From NCBI GenBank assembly GCA_002633005.1, contig NMRA01000154.1, forward strand, positions 483,127 to 547,126: 64,000 bases of DNA. The letters are read 5' to 3'. This document shows positions 24,401 through 37,800 of this stretch, one piece after another. This stretch comes from Phoronis australis. Lineage: Eukaryota > Phoronida > Phoronidae. Below the pieces are notes generated by a model. The model made no database searches. It saw only the letters and a list, made by a program, of their open reading frames with translations, and was not told the DNA's origin. Both the position numbers and the translations under genes were made by a program. How positions within the stretch are numbered: the first letter of the stretch is position 1; each line of letters begins with the position of its first letter.

Positions 24401-27400
24401 GTAAGGCAGTAACTATCTCATCTCATAAAACAGTATTTATGACCTTCATAACTCCGACAGCACCAAGTACACTAACACACCATCTCATAAAATTCAACAA
24501 TTTGTACCTTTTGACTTTGTTTGCTGGGATCCCTCTTACTGTTACTGCCTGGGCGTACACATTGGCTCTATCACAACAATAGGGTGTCAGCGGTTGCCAT
24601 GGCAACTGGTTGCCAAGGGACACCAGTGAGTGCATTAGTGTCTCCGGCTCTTTCAGTGGAAATGGAAAAGACGACTGCAAGCATGCTAGCTGAAAATCAA
24701 AAAACAAAAGTCAAACAAATCCTGAAAAGTGTTAGAAATTAAATACGTGCTTTTAGAGCAGGAATGGCTACAGGAGTTTGAAAGTAAACGTCAGGTGCAC
24801 ACTGTATTCAGGGCCTTTGTATGCGGGACAAAAACGCAACTTTTTGGAAATATTGATGGCGCAATTGCACACATTTCTGCATCTTCGTGTGAATGTGTGG
24901 ACCTTTTGAAGATACAATTAAAAGTTTTGGTTCAATTGGCGTATTGAATCTATGTGGATGGAAAATTTTGAAAACGATAAGCAAATAGAGTTGTGAGGAA
25001 GGAGAACTTGAAAATGCTAAGAAACATTTTTTACAAATGGAAATAAAGTCACATGGTCAAGACCTTAGCTTAACAATAACAAGCGAACTCGATAAAACTG
25101 GATTCTGCTATTGGCTAGTCAGTAGCCAAGAGTCGGGAACAAGAGTCTACATTCAATTTGAGACTACAGTCCATAGTGCACTCTGTTGGCAATCGGCTAA
25201 AAATAGACCACTCACCGACTCGTTTCCTACCGTCTGGATGAAAATTTGTGACTTAGTGCTCTACATCTAAGACAATTTACCTTTCGCCCTTGGGCTCCGA
25301 TTACGTCTGTTATCTGAGCCAGAGGAACAGGCTGAGATTCGCGTCTCCACGGTAATGTCAGAGTTTCTACAGCTGCCCCAAGGATGGCGCTTGTGTGGTA
25401 CATTAAGTCATGCTGTGAAAGAAAAAGTCAATTGTTAATATTCAAATTCAGAATATTATTTCAGCCTACAACACTGCACACCATTGGCAACAACTAGGAA
25501 AAGACAATGGAGACACCAGGTGGCACTCCATACAGATAGAGTGCTAACACCAGGTGCCACTGTATACAAGTAGAGTGTTGACACCAGGTGGAACTTCATA
25601 CAAATAAACCAGAATGCAATTTATAGAGATACAATGGTGACAACAGGTAGCACTTCATCAGATAGAACAGTGACACCAGGTGGCACTTCATACAGATAGA
25701 ATGGTGACACCAGGTGACACTTCGTAGATAGAATGGTGACACCAGGTGACACTTCGTAGATAGATTGGTGACACCAGGTGACACTTCGTACAATTAAAGA
25801 GGTGACACCATGTGGCATTTCATACAGATAGAGCTTGACACCAGACAGCATATGTGGCCCTTCCTCAGGAACATTTTGTGGTCCCTGGTTAAATTACACA
25901 GACTTATGTGGAGATTATAAAAATATGTTGCAACGGTGGCAATGACACAACTGAGAATGACCTCAGTCTGATTGAAGCCAATTAGAAGATTTCATTTCTA
26001 TCTGAGAAGCCAAGAGCATTAACTTGAGCAAACATACCTCTCCACAGACAGGATCAAAATTCGACTTTCACCATGCAACTAATTCAACTGGAAATGCCTC
26101 AACTTATGAATATGACAACGACAAGTGTAGTGCACCAAAAAATCTCTGGACCTATAAACCAGCTGATCGTGGACACTGGGGTTAATCTAGGGTAACTTTA
26201 GAGATCCTTGGTGCACAACCAGGACAAAGAATTGATACAAAATAATTATAGCGGCCATCGTTCAACAAGCGTGGCCTGAATTTACCTTGTAGTTGACATG
26301 GGGTAACTGCACTGGAGCGGTGGGAGCACGCCAGAGGCTTGTTGCCATGGACAACGGTAGAAGAAGAGAACTATGGCAACTGAGCTTGTCAAAGGCTAGA
26401 AGAGAGTTGATGAGCCGGTCCATGTTGAGAGGGTGTGTCTGAAACAAAGATGTGAACATGAAATGTTGTTATATGTCAGTCCATGGTGAGAAGGGAGGTC
26501 TGAAACAAAGGTGTGAACATGAGATATTGTTACGAGTCGGTCCATGTTGAGAAGGGGGGGGGTCTAAAACAATGGAGTGAATATGAGATACTATTCCTTC
26601 AATATCCGTGTAAAAAAATTTCACAAAATGCAAAAGATCTAATCTTGTAGTGACAGTCTAATACCCAGCCAGTATCAACAAGCCATCTGCTAGTCACAAA
26701 CCATCTGCTAGTCACAAGCTACCTGTAATAGTACTACATTCATGTGTCCACTTATGCAAGATGGAAACTCAGGACACATGAAGGAAGGCACAATCCTCAC
26801 TTATAAACTGAGTACCTCTGGCAAATCCCCAAATCACACAGAGATCAAGTGCCCAGACAGAGCACAGCAACAAATGTTTTTAAAAATTCAAAATGTTCTC
26901 ACAATAAGACATAGAGGATAGCAATATGCACTCATAATCTGTGTGCATAAAAATGAAAAACAGCAATTTTGGCAGTTACATTGGGGTTATATAACTCAAG
27001 AATTATTAAAGCGTTGCTTAAAACACGTTCTTACAATTGCAATCACTAACATAGCAATTGTACCGCTTGCTTGAAGGAAGCTAATGCATTCCTGTGGTGC
27101 ATGCAGCCTGGTTTGAGGTAACCATCAAGGTACATACCGCTTGCTTGAAGGAAGCTGGTGACACCCCTAAGGTGAACACGGCCTTAGAGGAAAACTCGTC
27201 CTCCAGTTCCTCGACAACCCTACTGGCCAACCCAGCAAACCCATCATAAGTGTCGACAACTAGTTGAAAGCCCTGTAATTAAATCCACAAGTTTTTACAA
27301 AAAAAACACACTTTTAGATATGAAGCTTGTCAAGTCTAATACATTGCACATTTAAGTGTAATAAAATTCACAAACTAAGTGAAAAAAGACAAAGTGTAAT

Positions 27401-30400
27401 GAAATACACACATTTAATGAAAACCACAAGCTTAAAAAAGAGCAACGTGTATACGTCCGCCATGTGCATCACCTGGAGCACAGAAACATATGTACGCCCA
27501 CCATGTGCATCACCTACAGCACAGATACAAGGGATGATCATTGTAATAAACATTCCAGTTATCTTCCCCGCCAGGACCATCAACCCTTAAGCTGCGTTTA
27601 TTAACACACAGGCCAACTGGGACAGTTGTATGACTATGAGCAGGATTCACAAAGAACTGCTTTCACTGACTTTGCATGTCAATTTCTGACACCTTTTGTA
27701 TGTGAACAGCACCCATGATTTACAACCGTCTGCCAAATTCTAAGTCACTGTGCGGACTATATACTCCCTCTGAGCTCAAAATGATTGTATCTTCAGATGC
27801 TCTCTGGGCTCAGTTTTCGTATTAAACGGATGGAAGACAGAACCTGGAAATCGTGTGGTAAAATGATTTCTGAAGTTTGCATATTGAAAGACAAAAGCCT
27901 TAAACCAATCATGAGAGTACCTGTAAATGGTCACACTCTTCCACAAAGAAATGCAAGCTGTCTTCGAAATTGTGACGAAATTTTTTGTTATCCATGACGT
28001 TGTGTCCAAACCCAAACACGTTAAATGGTGACAAATCACTGAAAAGAACACAGCAAAAAACACATACCAACAATAACTGACATGACAATAACATAGCAAA
28101 AATAACAAGCACTCATGACGGTTGCACAAATAACATTTTACCATTAATAAGGCTATTTCTGAGTTGCGTCGTGTACTGAGGCAAGACAACTCAGGATACC
28201 ATCGGGAGCAGAACAGCACAATATTCATAATGGTAATATATTATGTCATTGAATCAAACAGATGTGTTTCACCCCAGCCTCTGTTGTTGATATTAAGAAC
28301 TAAAAGATCCCGTCATGCAGAATCTGAGTGATATTGGCAAAACCGTGGACACCTACACCATTAACAGGCGTCGATTGGTGTACACCAGGGTAGAGTTCAG
28401 AAACGCCAGGACTTTGCTAAAAAGCAAGACTTTGTGGGATTACATGAGATAATGCCATGACTTGTACTTTAAATGAGAACACGTGATTTTGGCGAGGTCC
28501 TAGCATAGGTCCTAGCCTTACTTAACTCTACGCTACACCACTAACAGGTGCCATCTGGTGTCATGGTCAACAAGTCAAGAAGTTTCAGCTCTTTCCTGGT
28601 GGAATTAACATTTGAGCGAGACCAGGCTCCAAATTAACGACTTTTCAATGGTTGCATGAAACACTGAACACTAACTCAACATGTTTGTAGTCCTCCACAA
28701 TACACACGGTTCTTGGGTGAAGATGGGGCCGCAGAAAGTCTGACCAAACATTGACCTGGTTATCAAGATCATACAGTTTCTTCCCAAAGATGGCGCTGGT
28801 GTCCTTCGCAGCTGAGCTTTGGCTTTCTGAAAAAAGCATCAAGGACGCAGTACACTTAATTACAGAGCAACTGTGACTCACATTATATACTTGAGTTGTT
28901 TAGACTTGATTTTTGAGTTTCAAAAGAATTGACAAACATTATTATTCAATCACCTGGAACAAGTACGCCATGTCGTTCCTGTACTGGACTTCTCAAGTTT
29001 TTCAAATAATACACTTGTCAACCTCCATTCATTTTTGCTCGCGATAGCATTTGCAAAATTTCGCCATCACATGAAAACTTGCATTCGACTCATTGTCACG
29101 TACATGACACAAAATCGGAAGTACATCAAGTTTAATTTGCCTATGGACAGTATTAAAGGATCATTAGCATAATCCAAGGTAAATTTGCCCAACACACCAC
29201 ACATTAACATGACAGGCAAGGACTTACCTTAGTTCCTTTTTAATCAACTACTCTTCATCACAACCGCATTTTACACAAAATGAATGGGAATGGATTGGGA
29301 CTGGAGGCAACTTCAGTGTTGCTATCGAAAAACTATGTCAAATATGGACAGAGGTCGTGTTGCGTCACTGACCATAGAACTTACAATTCCTCACTCTATG
29401 CATTTGTTGAAGGCACCGTAAAAAGCTCACAGGCAAAGGCACACTTAGGTAGTTTTGATGGAGTTTCACTTAGCCAGTGTTTGCCTTATGAGACAGTGTC
29501 CGTGTAACTTCAGTAACCTGGTGTTACCCTTAAGGGACAGGGTCAATGTAGCTTCAACAAACTAATGTCACCCTTACGAGATGAAGTCAAACGTCTTCCA
29601 CATACCCTCCTCCATCTTCTCTTTCACATCATCTTCATGTTTATCTTCATCATCTAGTATGGCCTCTTTCGAAAGAAGTTTAGCCTACAAACAAATACAT
29701 TCACTACTCAAAGTCAACTACATCAATCGTATCTTATAAAACACTTCAGGTTGTTAAAAACATGAAACTTTTGAGACACCAAGCTGAAAAAGCGGAAAAA
29801 GTTTGAGTCAAATACTGGAATATTCAGGTTGTACTATGAAATGTCATGAGAAATAGATCCACTTCATAAAATTGAGCTAAAATTTCACTTCAATCATATC
29901 TCGTAAATTATATGAGGTCGATTTTCATTACTTTCTATTAAGTGTTGCATATTTTGGTAACATTCATGTAAGTTATCAAAGGATTTGAGAAATGAAATTC
30001 AACACTACGTTAAAGGACATGCCAAGAAGAGGCTCCTGCACTAAACAATGAAATATTAAGTACAAGTAACAGATTTACACGTTAGTGGCAGTTAATCTTC
30101 CATGAACTCCGTGTTATACATTATGTACAATTAGGAACACTAACTTGTCGCAATAAAGAAAAACAAAAAAAAATAAAATAATCTGGCTTGACAGCATACC
30201 TCCTCGAGGTCTAGATCTCTCAGAAACTCGTTCTTTGGGTGAGAGTTTGTTTTGTGCAGCGTGACATCGTTTGACCTGAAGCATAAGAAAATGTTTTGAA
30301 ATTTTTTAAATATTGATTGACTGATGTATTTATTTGGCCTTAAAAACAACACAATTCGAAAAAACACAGTAATACAACACTTCACAAACACTGATAGAAC

Positions 30401-33400
30401 TAGACAAGGATATAAACCAAATGTGAAGACGACAAAATGCTTTGACTCACTCAATAATGTGTAAGTAATGTGTAAACTAAATTAACCTCCATTTTAGATA
30501 ACCTTACGACAAAGCACATGTATATAAGTTTCATTTATGAATTGTTTACAACCCAGATATAATGCTTCGCGGTTTCTGGGTTTGTTATTATTTCTTTGTA
30601 TGTTCTGTGTATCCTTCAATAAATATATATCACAGTGAAAAAAAAAACAAAGCACAGATTTTCAATTTTTGTTGACTGTTCATTTTAATAAATTGGATTT
30701 TCCAAAATGTGAATATTGAAAGTTAACTTAATGAAATGCAACCTGATTATGAAAGGGTAAGCATGTGGTAATTCTCATTTTAACTACATCGGAAATTCAA
30801 AACGTACGTAACTATCTCAACATCCTCACCCGAACTCCACTTATTCCGGAATAAATACGGTGTAAATCAATGCCTCATCTCTACATACACTGGAATTTTG
30901 AAAACTAAGGAAATTCTGATTAAGGACAAAATAATCAGTTTGACCTTAACTCCCCCTCTCTTGACAACGCAATAATACCTGGGGGAGTCACTTAATGCAA
31001 AAAGAAAAAAAATTCCAGCTAGGTTTTGAAACATTGAGTTGTTCGAAATTTTTAATACCATCAGCAATAAAGATGAAGTTTTATATGAAGACAATGGTCC
31101 ATAACCTCATCATATTCTACACTAGACCAGTGTCACATTCAGCTGGAATTGACTCGCAGAGGATTAATTCATTTTGAAACAAATTGCACGTCACCAGCCT
31201 CACCATGACTGTGGGTTATCTTCATCTGGTAGAACGTCGTAAAGCGCCCCCTCTTGACGAAGTGTGTGAAGACTGCCTGCCCACATATCAATAACAACCA
31301 TATTAATAACGATTATGATGATGATTACTGTGATATTAACATCATAATAGTCATAATAACAATAAAAACAATAACATCAACAAACTAATATTATTAATAC
31401 GTACGTGATAATAACAATTATAGTTGCACGAATGTTCAGAACCGAAAAAATATGTTAACCCTCAAAGAAGGACCCAGGATGACTTAGAGAGTTATGATAT
31501 CTAAAAGAACACAGTCCAATAAAAATTCATCAATAAATACGCAATAAAACTGACCTTTCAAATCTACAATAACAGCCCTTGGAGTGTAAGTAACATGGCC
31601 CTGTAAATACAATAACAAGGTCAAACTATAAGCAGTAGACGGTTCTTGACATGGTATGCCAACGCCGAGTACAAGAATCATTAAACACATGTTATTGACT
31701 GTCTAGGAATTGCAACATTCTTTAAGTAAAAATTAATTATTCATGCACTGCACCAGCAATGTAACAGATCCATGCACACTCACTCACAGTGCAACACATC
31801 CGTGAACACTCACAGACAATGCAACACATCCATGCACACTCACTGACAATGCAACACATCCATGCACACTCACTGACAGTGCAACACATCCATGCACACT
31901 CACTGACAGTGCAACACATCCATGCACACTCGCTGACAATGTAAAACACACATTCACAATCACTGACAACGTAACAGATCAATGCTCACTCACCGACAAC
32001 GTAAGTCCCTCTCTAAACAACACGTCATGATTGATCTCTTTGATAAACTTTGACTTGTCACCCTTATCACTGGAGTCATACACAAATCCGAGTTCCTGAA
32101 ATAACAACAACCACTTAATATGTGTTAAACTATGGCAGAACATTAAGTAGAAATTTTCGAACATATTTGGCAGTGGGGTGAGACAAACCCAGTTGAGAAG
32201 CTGTCCAACAGTACTTAAAAAAGAAGCATATGCCCACAAAAGTAACTTGTCAACTGAGCTGCCTACAGTCAAAGTCCTGATAACTCCTTTAACACTGCAT
32301 GTAACATACAAGTCCAAATCGTCAGACCAATGGATTACATGTGTGGTAAAATAGTGACCAGCTTCAAATGGTGTAGTGAATTTTCACAATTTCTGCTACT
32401 TATCTTTCATGGAAAGAATATAAAAATAACATGTCACTTCTCTGTGAAAAACTAACATTTCGTAATAAGGAAGAAATCATGAACCCCAATCATAGCACCA
32501 AAAAAAAACTGTTAGAAGCAGGGGCCAGCAGCACATGACAACATTGACTTGCAGCGTCCGGTGGCAAAGGATGGAAGAAATTGGTGAATAAGCATTTTTT
32601 TAAAATTGACGATGGATGGACAGAAATGATGGTGACAAGAATGAAGACAGTCACTAATAAGATCAGATGGAGGACAGTGATTGACAATGTACCCATCCAG
32701 TAATGTTAATCAGCCGACAGGCCTGCAGTATTGACCAGTCTGTTCTTCTTAGTTTGTAAAAACATCAAATGCACTGGGATCACCTCAAGAAAATGCAGTA
32801 CGTATGACCAGGTTATGTCAAAAAAGAAGCTGGGTGTCCACATTGAATTTTATTCCTCCCAGAATTCCCCCGAGTACTACCATGAGATACGGACATGCGC
32901 AAAGCGGACCATTCCACGGACTTATCTTCTAGAGGAAGACGTGTTTTTCCTTTGGAAGGTTTTTTCGCGCAAGTTACACCGCGACCACGCTCAATTGCAT
33001 AACTCTTTGCTAATGAGCATTTTCTTCTTATCAACTATATCATCATCTTGGAAGTTTTGGCCGNCAAGTTTAGAAAACATACCAGACAAATTCGAAAGAA
33101 GCAATAAGCCATACACTTTGTGAACCTTTTTTGTAAACACATGCGATTTTCACATACCCGGGTACATAACAGTTATCACAAAATGTATGTAATACAATCT
33201 TTACGTCAGGAACTACAACTACTATCGGATTTGTTACTAGCTTTTCTCCATTCATGTGACCAAGTCTAGTACAATTCCATGAAGGTAGTGTGTTCCTTCA
33301 CTGTCCTAGAACTGAAACTTCAAAAGGTGCCGGAAGGTGACACCGCTGTGTGTGAATTTGGACTTTTGCTAATAATCTCAAGATTGCATATGCATGAACT

Positions 33401-34812
33401 TGGAATTAAATACGAAATAAGCCAATAAAAGTTGCTTATAATTTACATTATTTTATTGCGCGACTCGCTTTAGTGCAGAGTAAATTTTTAACAATGTGAA
33501 CATGACTCTTTGAGTGAACTTGCCAATTTTCTAAGCTATTCCAAGTACATGTATACACAATCTAGCCACAAACCACTGCTATTCACATGTGCTGGCTTTT
33601 CTTGCAGTTTTTGCTAACAGCAGTTTTCGAAGAAATTTGATGAAATGTGGAATGTGCAACATTCACAATAGTTTAAAAACCTACATGGATTATATAATGA
33701 TCATTATCTGTTCTGTTCACGTTTCCTGCACAAGAATTAGCAACCTAAAATTAAAGAAATTTGTCGGCAAAAAGGGCCATCTTCAAATTGGAGATTTCGA
33801 CGTCTTTTTCCACTTCCGCCAGCTTAAGATCTCGATCTCTAAATCAACCAATGGCATTGAAATACAAACTACGTCATTACTATTAGGTTAACTGCTGACA
33901 TAATTCACAAATCACGGCATCAACTTATGGCAGTATGCGAGATGATGGCGTCGAGAGCAAGGTGTGTGTGTGTGTGTGTGGAAAATGTAGTCATTTTAGC
34001 ATATACAGCCGACTTCTTTCATTAACTGACTTTTTCTGTTTTGCTTAGGAACTGGTATAGAATTTTGTTACATTTAGGCATTGCAACTACCCCAGGTACG
34101 ATTTTAATTTGCAATATTTGGGCAAAAGTGTGTTCCACAGTTTAAAAACCTTGTGGCTGTAAATATTTATTTACAGATGGGTTACGTGTCTAAAGCAATC
34201 TTGAAATCAAGCGGAATCCCCAGTTGAAGAACACCAGCACAACATGTCATGAGTGATGAGGCTTGCAGCCGCTTGCAACTGTGAGCAAACACATCTCATG
34301 GTTCAATTCATGAAACAGAGGTAGATTCCTCTTATTTATTTTTTGCCTTTTGACTGAAACAAGGGCCTGCCTTCCCTCATATTAATGTATGGTTTTACTG
34401 TCACCAGCTAGAAAACGCCCTTTGCTTGGGCTAATCAATAATGATTCATCCTCGTGGCATAGACTAACTAACGCACACCAACCCAATGACAATGAATGAA
34501 TTGCTATCCAAAGATGCGCTAATTTGAAATAATGAATCTTCAAAAACTATTTAAAATACACAAGTCAGGAAAATCAATATTATAGATAAAAAAAATGTCA
34601 CCCACTCGACTTTCGTAATTCTATTAACACACACTGACTCAGTCACAAACACGGGACTTAGTATACGCTGCAGACAACGAACTTCCATTTCTGAACTGAC
34701 TGAAAGTGTTTCTCAAATCTCAGGTTACCTGCGCGTTCCAGAAATGGGATCCGACAAAATTTGCATAGTGCCCAAACTGCAGAGTCACAATCTCCCTGGT
34801 GTTTTGAGCCAT
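21438..34812 (-). CDS. MSTO1: Misato homologue (mitochondrial distribution and morphology regulator 1)
   Basis: Fifteen exons: 34729..34812, 31994..32095, 31555..31600, 31204..31276, 30200..30275, 29606..29684, 28676..28826, 27921..28038, 27138..27272, 26286..26438, 25281..25412, 24508..24689, 24211..24309, 23220..23338, 21438..21631. All junctions are GT...AG and phase-compatible; 1743 nt, 580 aa, close to the usual family length (human about 570). Diagnostic stretches: [20 protein letters not shown] (tubulin-like N-terminus, misato segment II), [80 protein letters not shown]. Known role: cytosolic/outer-membrane-associated protein needed for mitochondrial fusion, distribution and network shape; tubulin/FtsZ-related fold. 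The tubulin GGGTGSG loop is replaced by DTYDGFAG, as in the family, so GTP binding of the tubulin type is not expected. Introns carry several minisatellites, listed separately. The start is the only ATG just before the conserved N-terminus. Confidence 0.97.
21830..22680. repeat. Diverged tandem array, roughly 170 bp unit, in misato intron 14
   Basis: Recurring blocks in the same order: AAAACAAAATTGCCACTAG-type, CCATTCGAAAAT, CACATGCCAATTTCATAA, and GATCCTTTGAGTGRTTTGGT then AGATAGA. About five strongly diverged units, non-coding. Confidence 0.55.
22715..22965. repeat. Short tandem array with TACCCAGAATTCTCTATCA unit
   Basis: Five to six copies of AAGGATATTTACCCAGAATT followed by CTCTATCATGAC with variable spacers. 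It adjoins the 170-bp array in misato intron 14. Confidence 0.7.
25505..25855. repeat. Minisatellite, 27-35 bp unit, in misato intron 10
   Basis: About ten copies of GTGACACCAGGTGRCACTTC followed by RTACAGATAGAAT. Read on the minus strand it gives artefactual YEVSPGVT-like peptides, but it lies wholly between exons ending at 25412 and 26286. Confidence 0.85.
28353..28561. mobile_element. Small inverted-repeat element flanked by 29-bp direct repeats, misato intron 7
   Basis: The core has inverted arms: GTAGAGTTCAGAAACGCCAG then GACTTTGCTAAAA at about 28389-28421, and reversed TTTTGGCGAGGTCCTAGC then CTTAACTCTAC at about 28491-28531. It is bracketed by CTACACCAYTAACAGG plus YGYCRWYTGGTGT at 28353-28381 and 28533-28561. 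A lone arm occurs at 3655-3693. Confidence 0.6.
30590..30652 (+). mobile_element. 3' end of a retroposed sequence (AATAAA then oligo-A)
   Basis: CTTCAATAAATATATATCAC is followed 10-20 bases later by an oligo-A run in plus orientation, opposite to misato, within its intron 4. This looks like the tail of an inserted SINE or processed transcript. The body upstream is not recognisable. Confidence 0.35.
31741..32003. repeat. 30-bp minisatellite that includes the misato exon 2 splice donor
   Basis: Eight units of exactly 30 bases plus a partial ninth. On the minus strand the unit reads T(G/A)CA(C/T)TGTCAGTGAGTG followed by TGCATGGATGTGT. The first unit is TACGTTGTCG|GTGAGTGAGC, where the bar is the true exon 2 donor (exon ends at 31994). 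The last 10 exonic bases therefore belong to the repeat. Copies 4-6 keep TCAGTGAGTG. Confidence 0.85.
33963..33980. repeat. GT microsatellite
   Basis: An uninterrupted run of GT dinucleotides in misato intron 1. This 2.6-kb intron (32096-34728) also contains an ambiguous base at 33064 and no other feature I can support. Confidence 0.8.
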
Positions 34813-37800
34813 GCCAATTATCGCCAACAAGAACGCTTAGCAAAACTCGCACATTACACTTCGCAACATGCTCGGAAATCCACCATCTTGACCTATATAC
34901 TAACTGGGTCATAACTTGTCACCTATTGTCAACTCTTAAAACAACTTTAATGGAACTAAAATAGACCGTCCCAGGGTCCGGCAGTCACCACCTCACTACG
35001 CTGGAAATCAGACCCCATTATTGTCTCCGTCTCCATTGACATTAAAGTGAATAATTTAAATATTGAATGGTTACGTGATTGGCGTCTGTTTTTTGATCCT
35101 GCATCATTGTGCCTACTTGTTTGGAGCCAAGATCTATGTGTGTCACTTCCCGCCTGACGAAATTTCATGATTTTGCATTTTATAGATATTGCGTGTTACT
35201 TGAGACCCCTAATATCCTGTATTCTCTTCTGGCCGGTGAAATGACTTTTTTATAAATATGAGCCACTCACGGATTCCGATGCCGGTGATCACGTATCCGA
35301 AAAAAGACTTAACGCAACGTTGGGCAAGCCTAGGCCTGTCGGGACTTAATACATGTAATTATTTTGAGTTTTAATTAAATGTATGAACACAACACTGGAT
35401 ACGGGCTACATTTTGGACATACCTCCAAAATCATAGTTTCTACAGACTGGCGTTGCCATAACAACTGGCTTTGATTTGGCAATATTTCCTTCTACCTACG
35501 GTTGATAACAATTAAGGATTATACAGTACATACGTAGTAAGTGACGTACATCTTCTCGTTGACCGGCTCGGGGACAAATGTTGCTATTGAATCGTGTATT
35601 GGTGTCGGTTAAGTTGATGAAACCGAGTTTGGCGAATAAGACAACTAAAATTCAACAATGTTTTTGTTTTCTGTACATAAAAACGAACCACGATCGCGTT
35701 GATCGGAAACAAAAATACTCAGTCAAGCCTGCGTGAGTTGAAAAGTTTATTTGGAGTCCCCGGAACATAAAACTGATGGGCGGTTACTGTTAAAGAGTGT
35801 TGTGGATATTTGTACATGTAGCTGGGTTAAAGATCAGGATTCGTAAGGTTTCGATGCTTTACAATCATGAAATTGTTTGATTTGAAGTTTAACCGCTTAT
35901 TCGCAAAACTCGTGTCCATCAACTTAAGATTAAGTGTACCCCTATTTCACAAAAATACCATCCAAAAATTGGCGCTAAATATGGAAATTCCCAAACACGG
36001 TTTTGACCATTTTTTATCAAAGTTTTAATACAGACAATTTGGTGAATGCTGGTTAGAGGACTTTTTCCCTATCAATTTGTACCTTTCAAAATGGCACTTT
36101 GCCAAAAACACAAAGTGGGCACGTACCCACAAAAAAGGCACCGTTTTGTGTCTGAATTGGCATCATAAATAGATTTGTCTCGATTAATAGTTTGAGAAAA
36201 TATACACTTTTATGAAGTGACAGTTAATTACTAAATACTTCAAAAAGAATACAACATTTTAATTAGGCGTGCAGGTAACGTCATCGTGTTCTTGTTTAAT
36301 TGGAATTGACCACAACTGGAATTCAACTGACGTGCAACAACGGTTGCATGCGTGGCTGTCGAATTGGTTGACCAAGGCCCAGTTGCATAAAAGTTATACG
36401 CCGTATAGCAACAATGACGTTGCATTACCACGCGTCACGTTGTGAACAATGCACGTGACGCCATGTAACCAACAAACTTATCCAGCGGATAACTTTAATT
36501 AGAAGCTTTATGCAACTCAGCCCTGGTTGGCATCAACAACGGCGTGCCAATATCTGTTAATCAACAACGATCTGTCATTTCTTCTTAAACTTTAAAAGGA
36601 TACTAATCCCTGTTTTGATGATTTCCACCAATCCTCGTTCTGTCACCTGCTAGTGCATCACTGGTGTCAATCGTCCATGTTAAAGGCAGTTATTAGTAAA
36701 AAAATCGTACTTTTTATGTCATGGATTGGACATTATGGTCCTTGGCGGGTTGTCTTTTCCCACAGTTGCTGTGTAATTCGCTGAAACCGTAGGTCACGCT
36801 TGACCGTTTGGCAGACTTTTAAAGAAGTTTTCAAATTTTCTCCAAACTTTTGATGGTTGTCTAGGCTGGGGTTACAGAAAATTATGATTTTATTTCAGAG
36901 AACTGGATGGGAAAGTCACCGGTTTTTAGTATTTTGTTAATAGGCCAAAACCGAGTAGTTCCGGTATACTTTTAAGGAGTCATTTCTAATCTGATTACTG
37001 AATAAGTTGGAAGCCGAAAATGTAATCGTAACTAGCCTTTAAAATAAATGGGTTTCAAAAGAAAACGCGAACATTGCCCCCATTAGATATACATAACTCA
37101 AAATAAGACTCTTTCTGCTGCTGAAAGCCTTTACAAATTATTCACTATCACTAATTTTGATCAATGTTTACCTATTCTTAATGACATCAAAAGTGTTTTG
37201 TCAACGCTGTTGTGTGTCAAACCGTGAATGCAGTAGGTGTAAATTAGAATTTACAAGGCTTGATAACGTGTTTTATTGTCAATACGTAATGATTAAAATC
37301 TATGCATAGTTTATGACTGTAAATGTATGTGTTTGTAGTCAGTCAGTAATTAGCATTCGTGCTAAGTTTATTTGTTACTATCTTTATACCGACATGAACT
37401 CAAGTTTCACTCGGCCACACTGTCGAGGCCTAGGACCAATATGACTCCCAGGTCGAGGCTAAGTATAATGACTAGTTCTCGAATATATCTTAGATATGCT
37501 AAAGCAATGTGCCCTCCACTCAGGAAGCCGTGTGAACATATGTATATACGCTTCATGAATAACAGAAGACCACATGTCCAGAGTCGTGTTCGTTCATCGT
37601 GTTTTTCTTTCAAAATACAAATGTAAACAATGTGAGTAAACGATAGAAATTTCGAGATTCTTGCGTCTACAAAAACTCTGTCCTATTTGCGCAACTTCTT
37701 GACGATTCCTTTCTAACCCAGACACCGCATGTAATATGCATATGGAACGGCTGAGACCAGCTAAATTGCTGTAACTGGCGAAAACTGATTTAAACTATTC

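Noticed and set aside
25596-25851. Minus-strand repeat peptides with YEVSPGVT units
   Set aside because: Intronic minisatellite in misato; unit length varies and frames shift, so not a coding repeat.
31737-31982. Cys-rich repetitive minus-strand frames (CAWMCC-like repeats)
   Set aside because: These are translations of the 30-bp intronic minisatellite between misato exons 2 and 3; no start context or family match.
31741-32003. Regular 30-bp units as a possible CRISPR array
   Set aside because: Units are contiguous without unique spacers, in an intron of a eukaryotic gene; it is a minisatellite.
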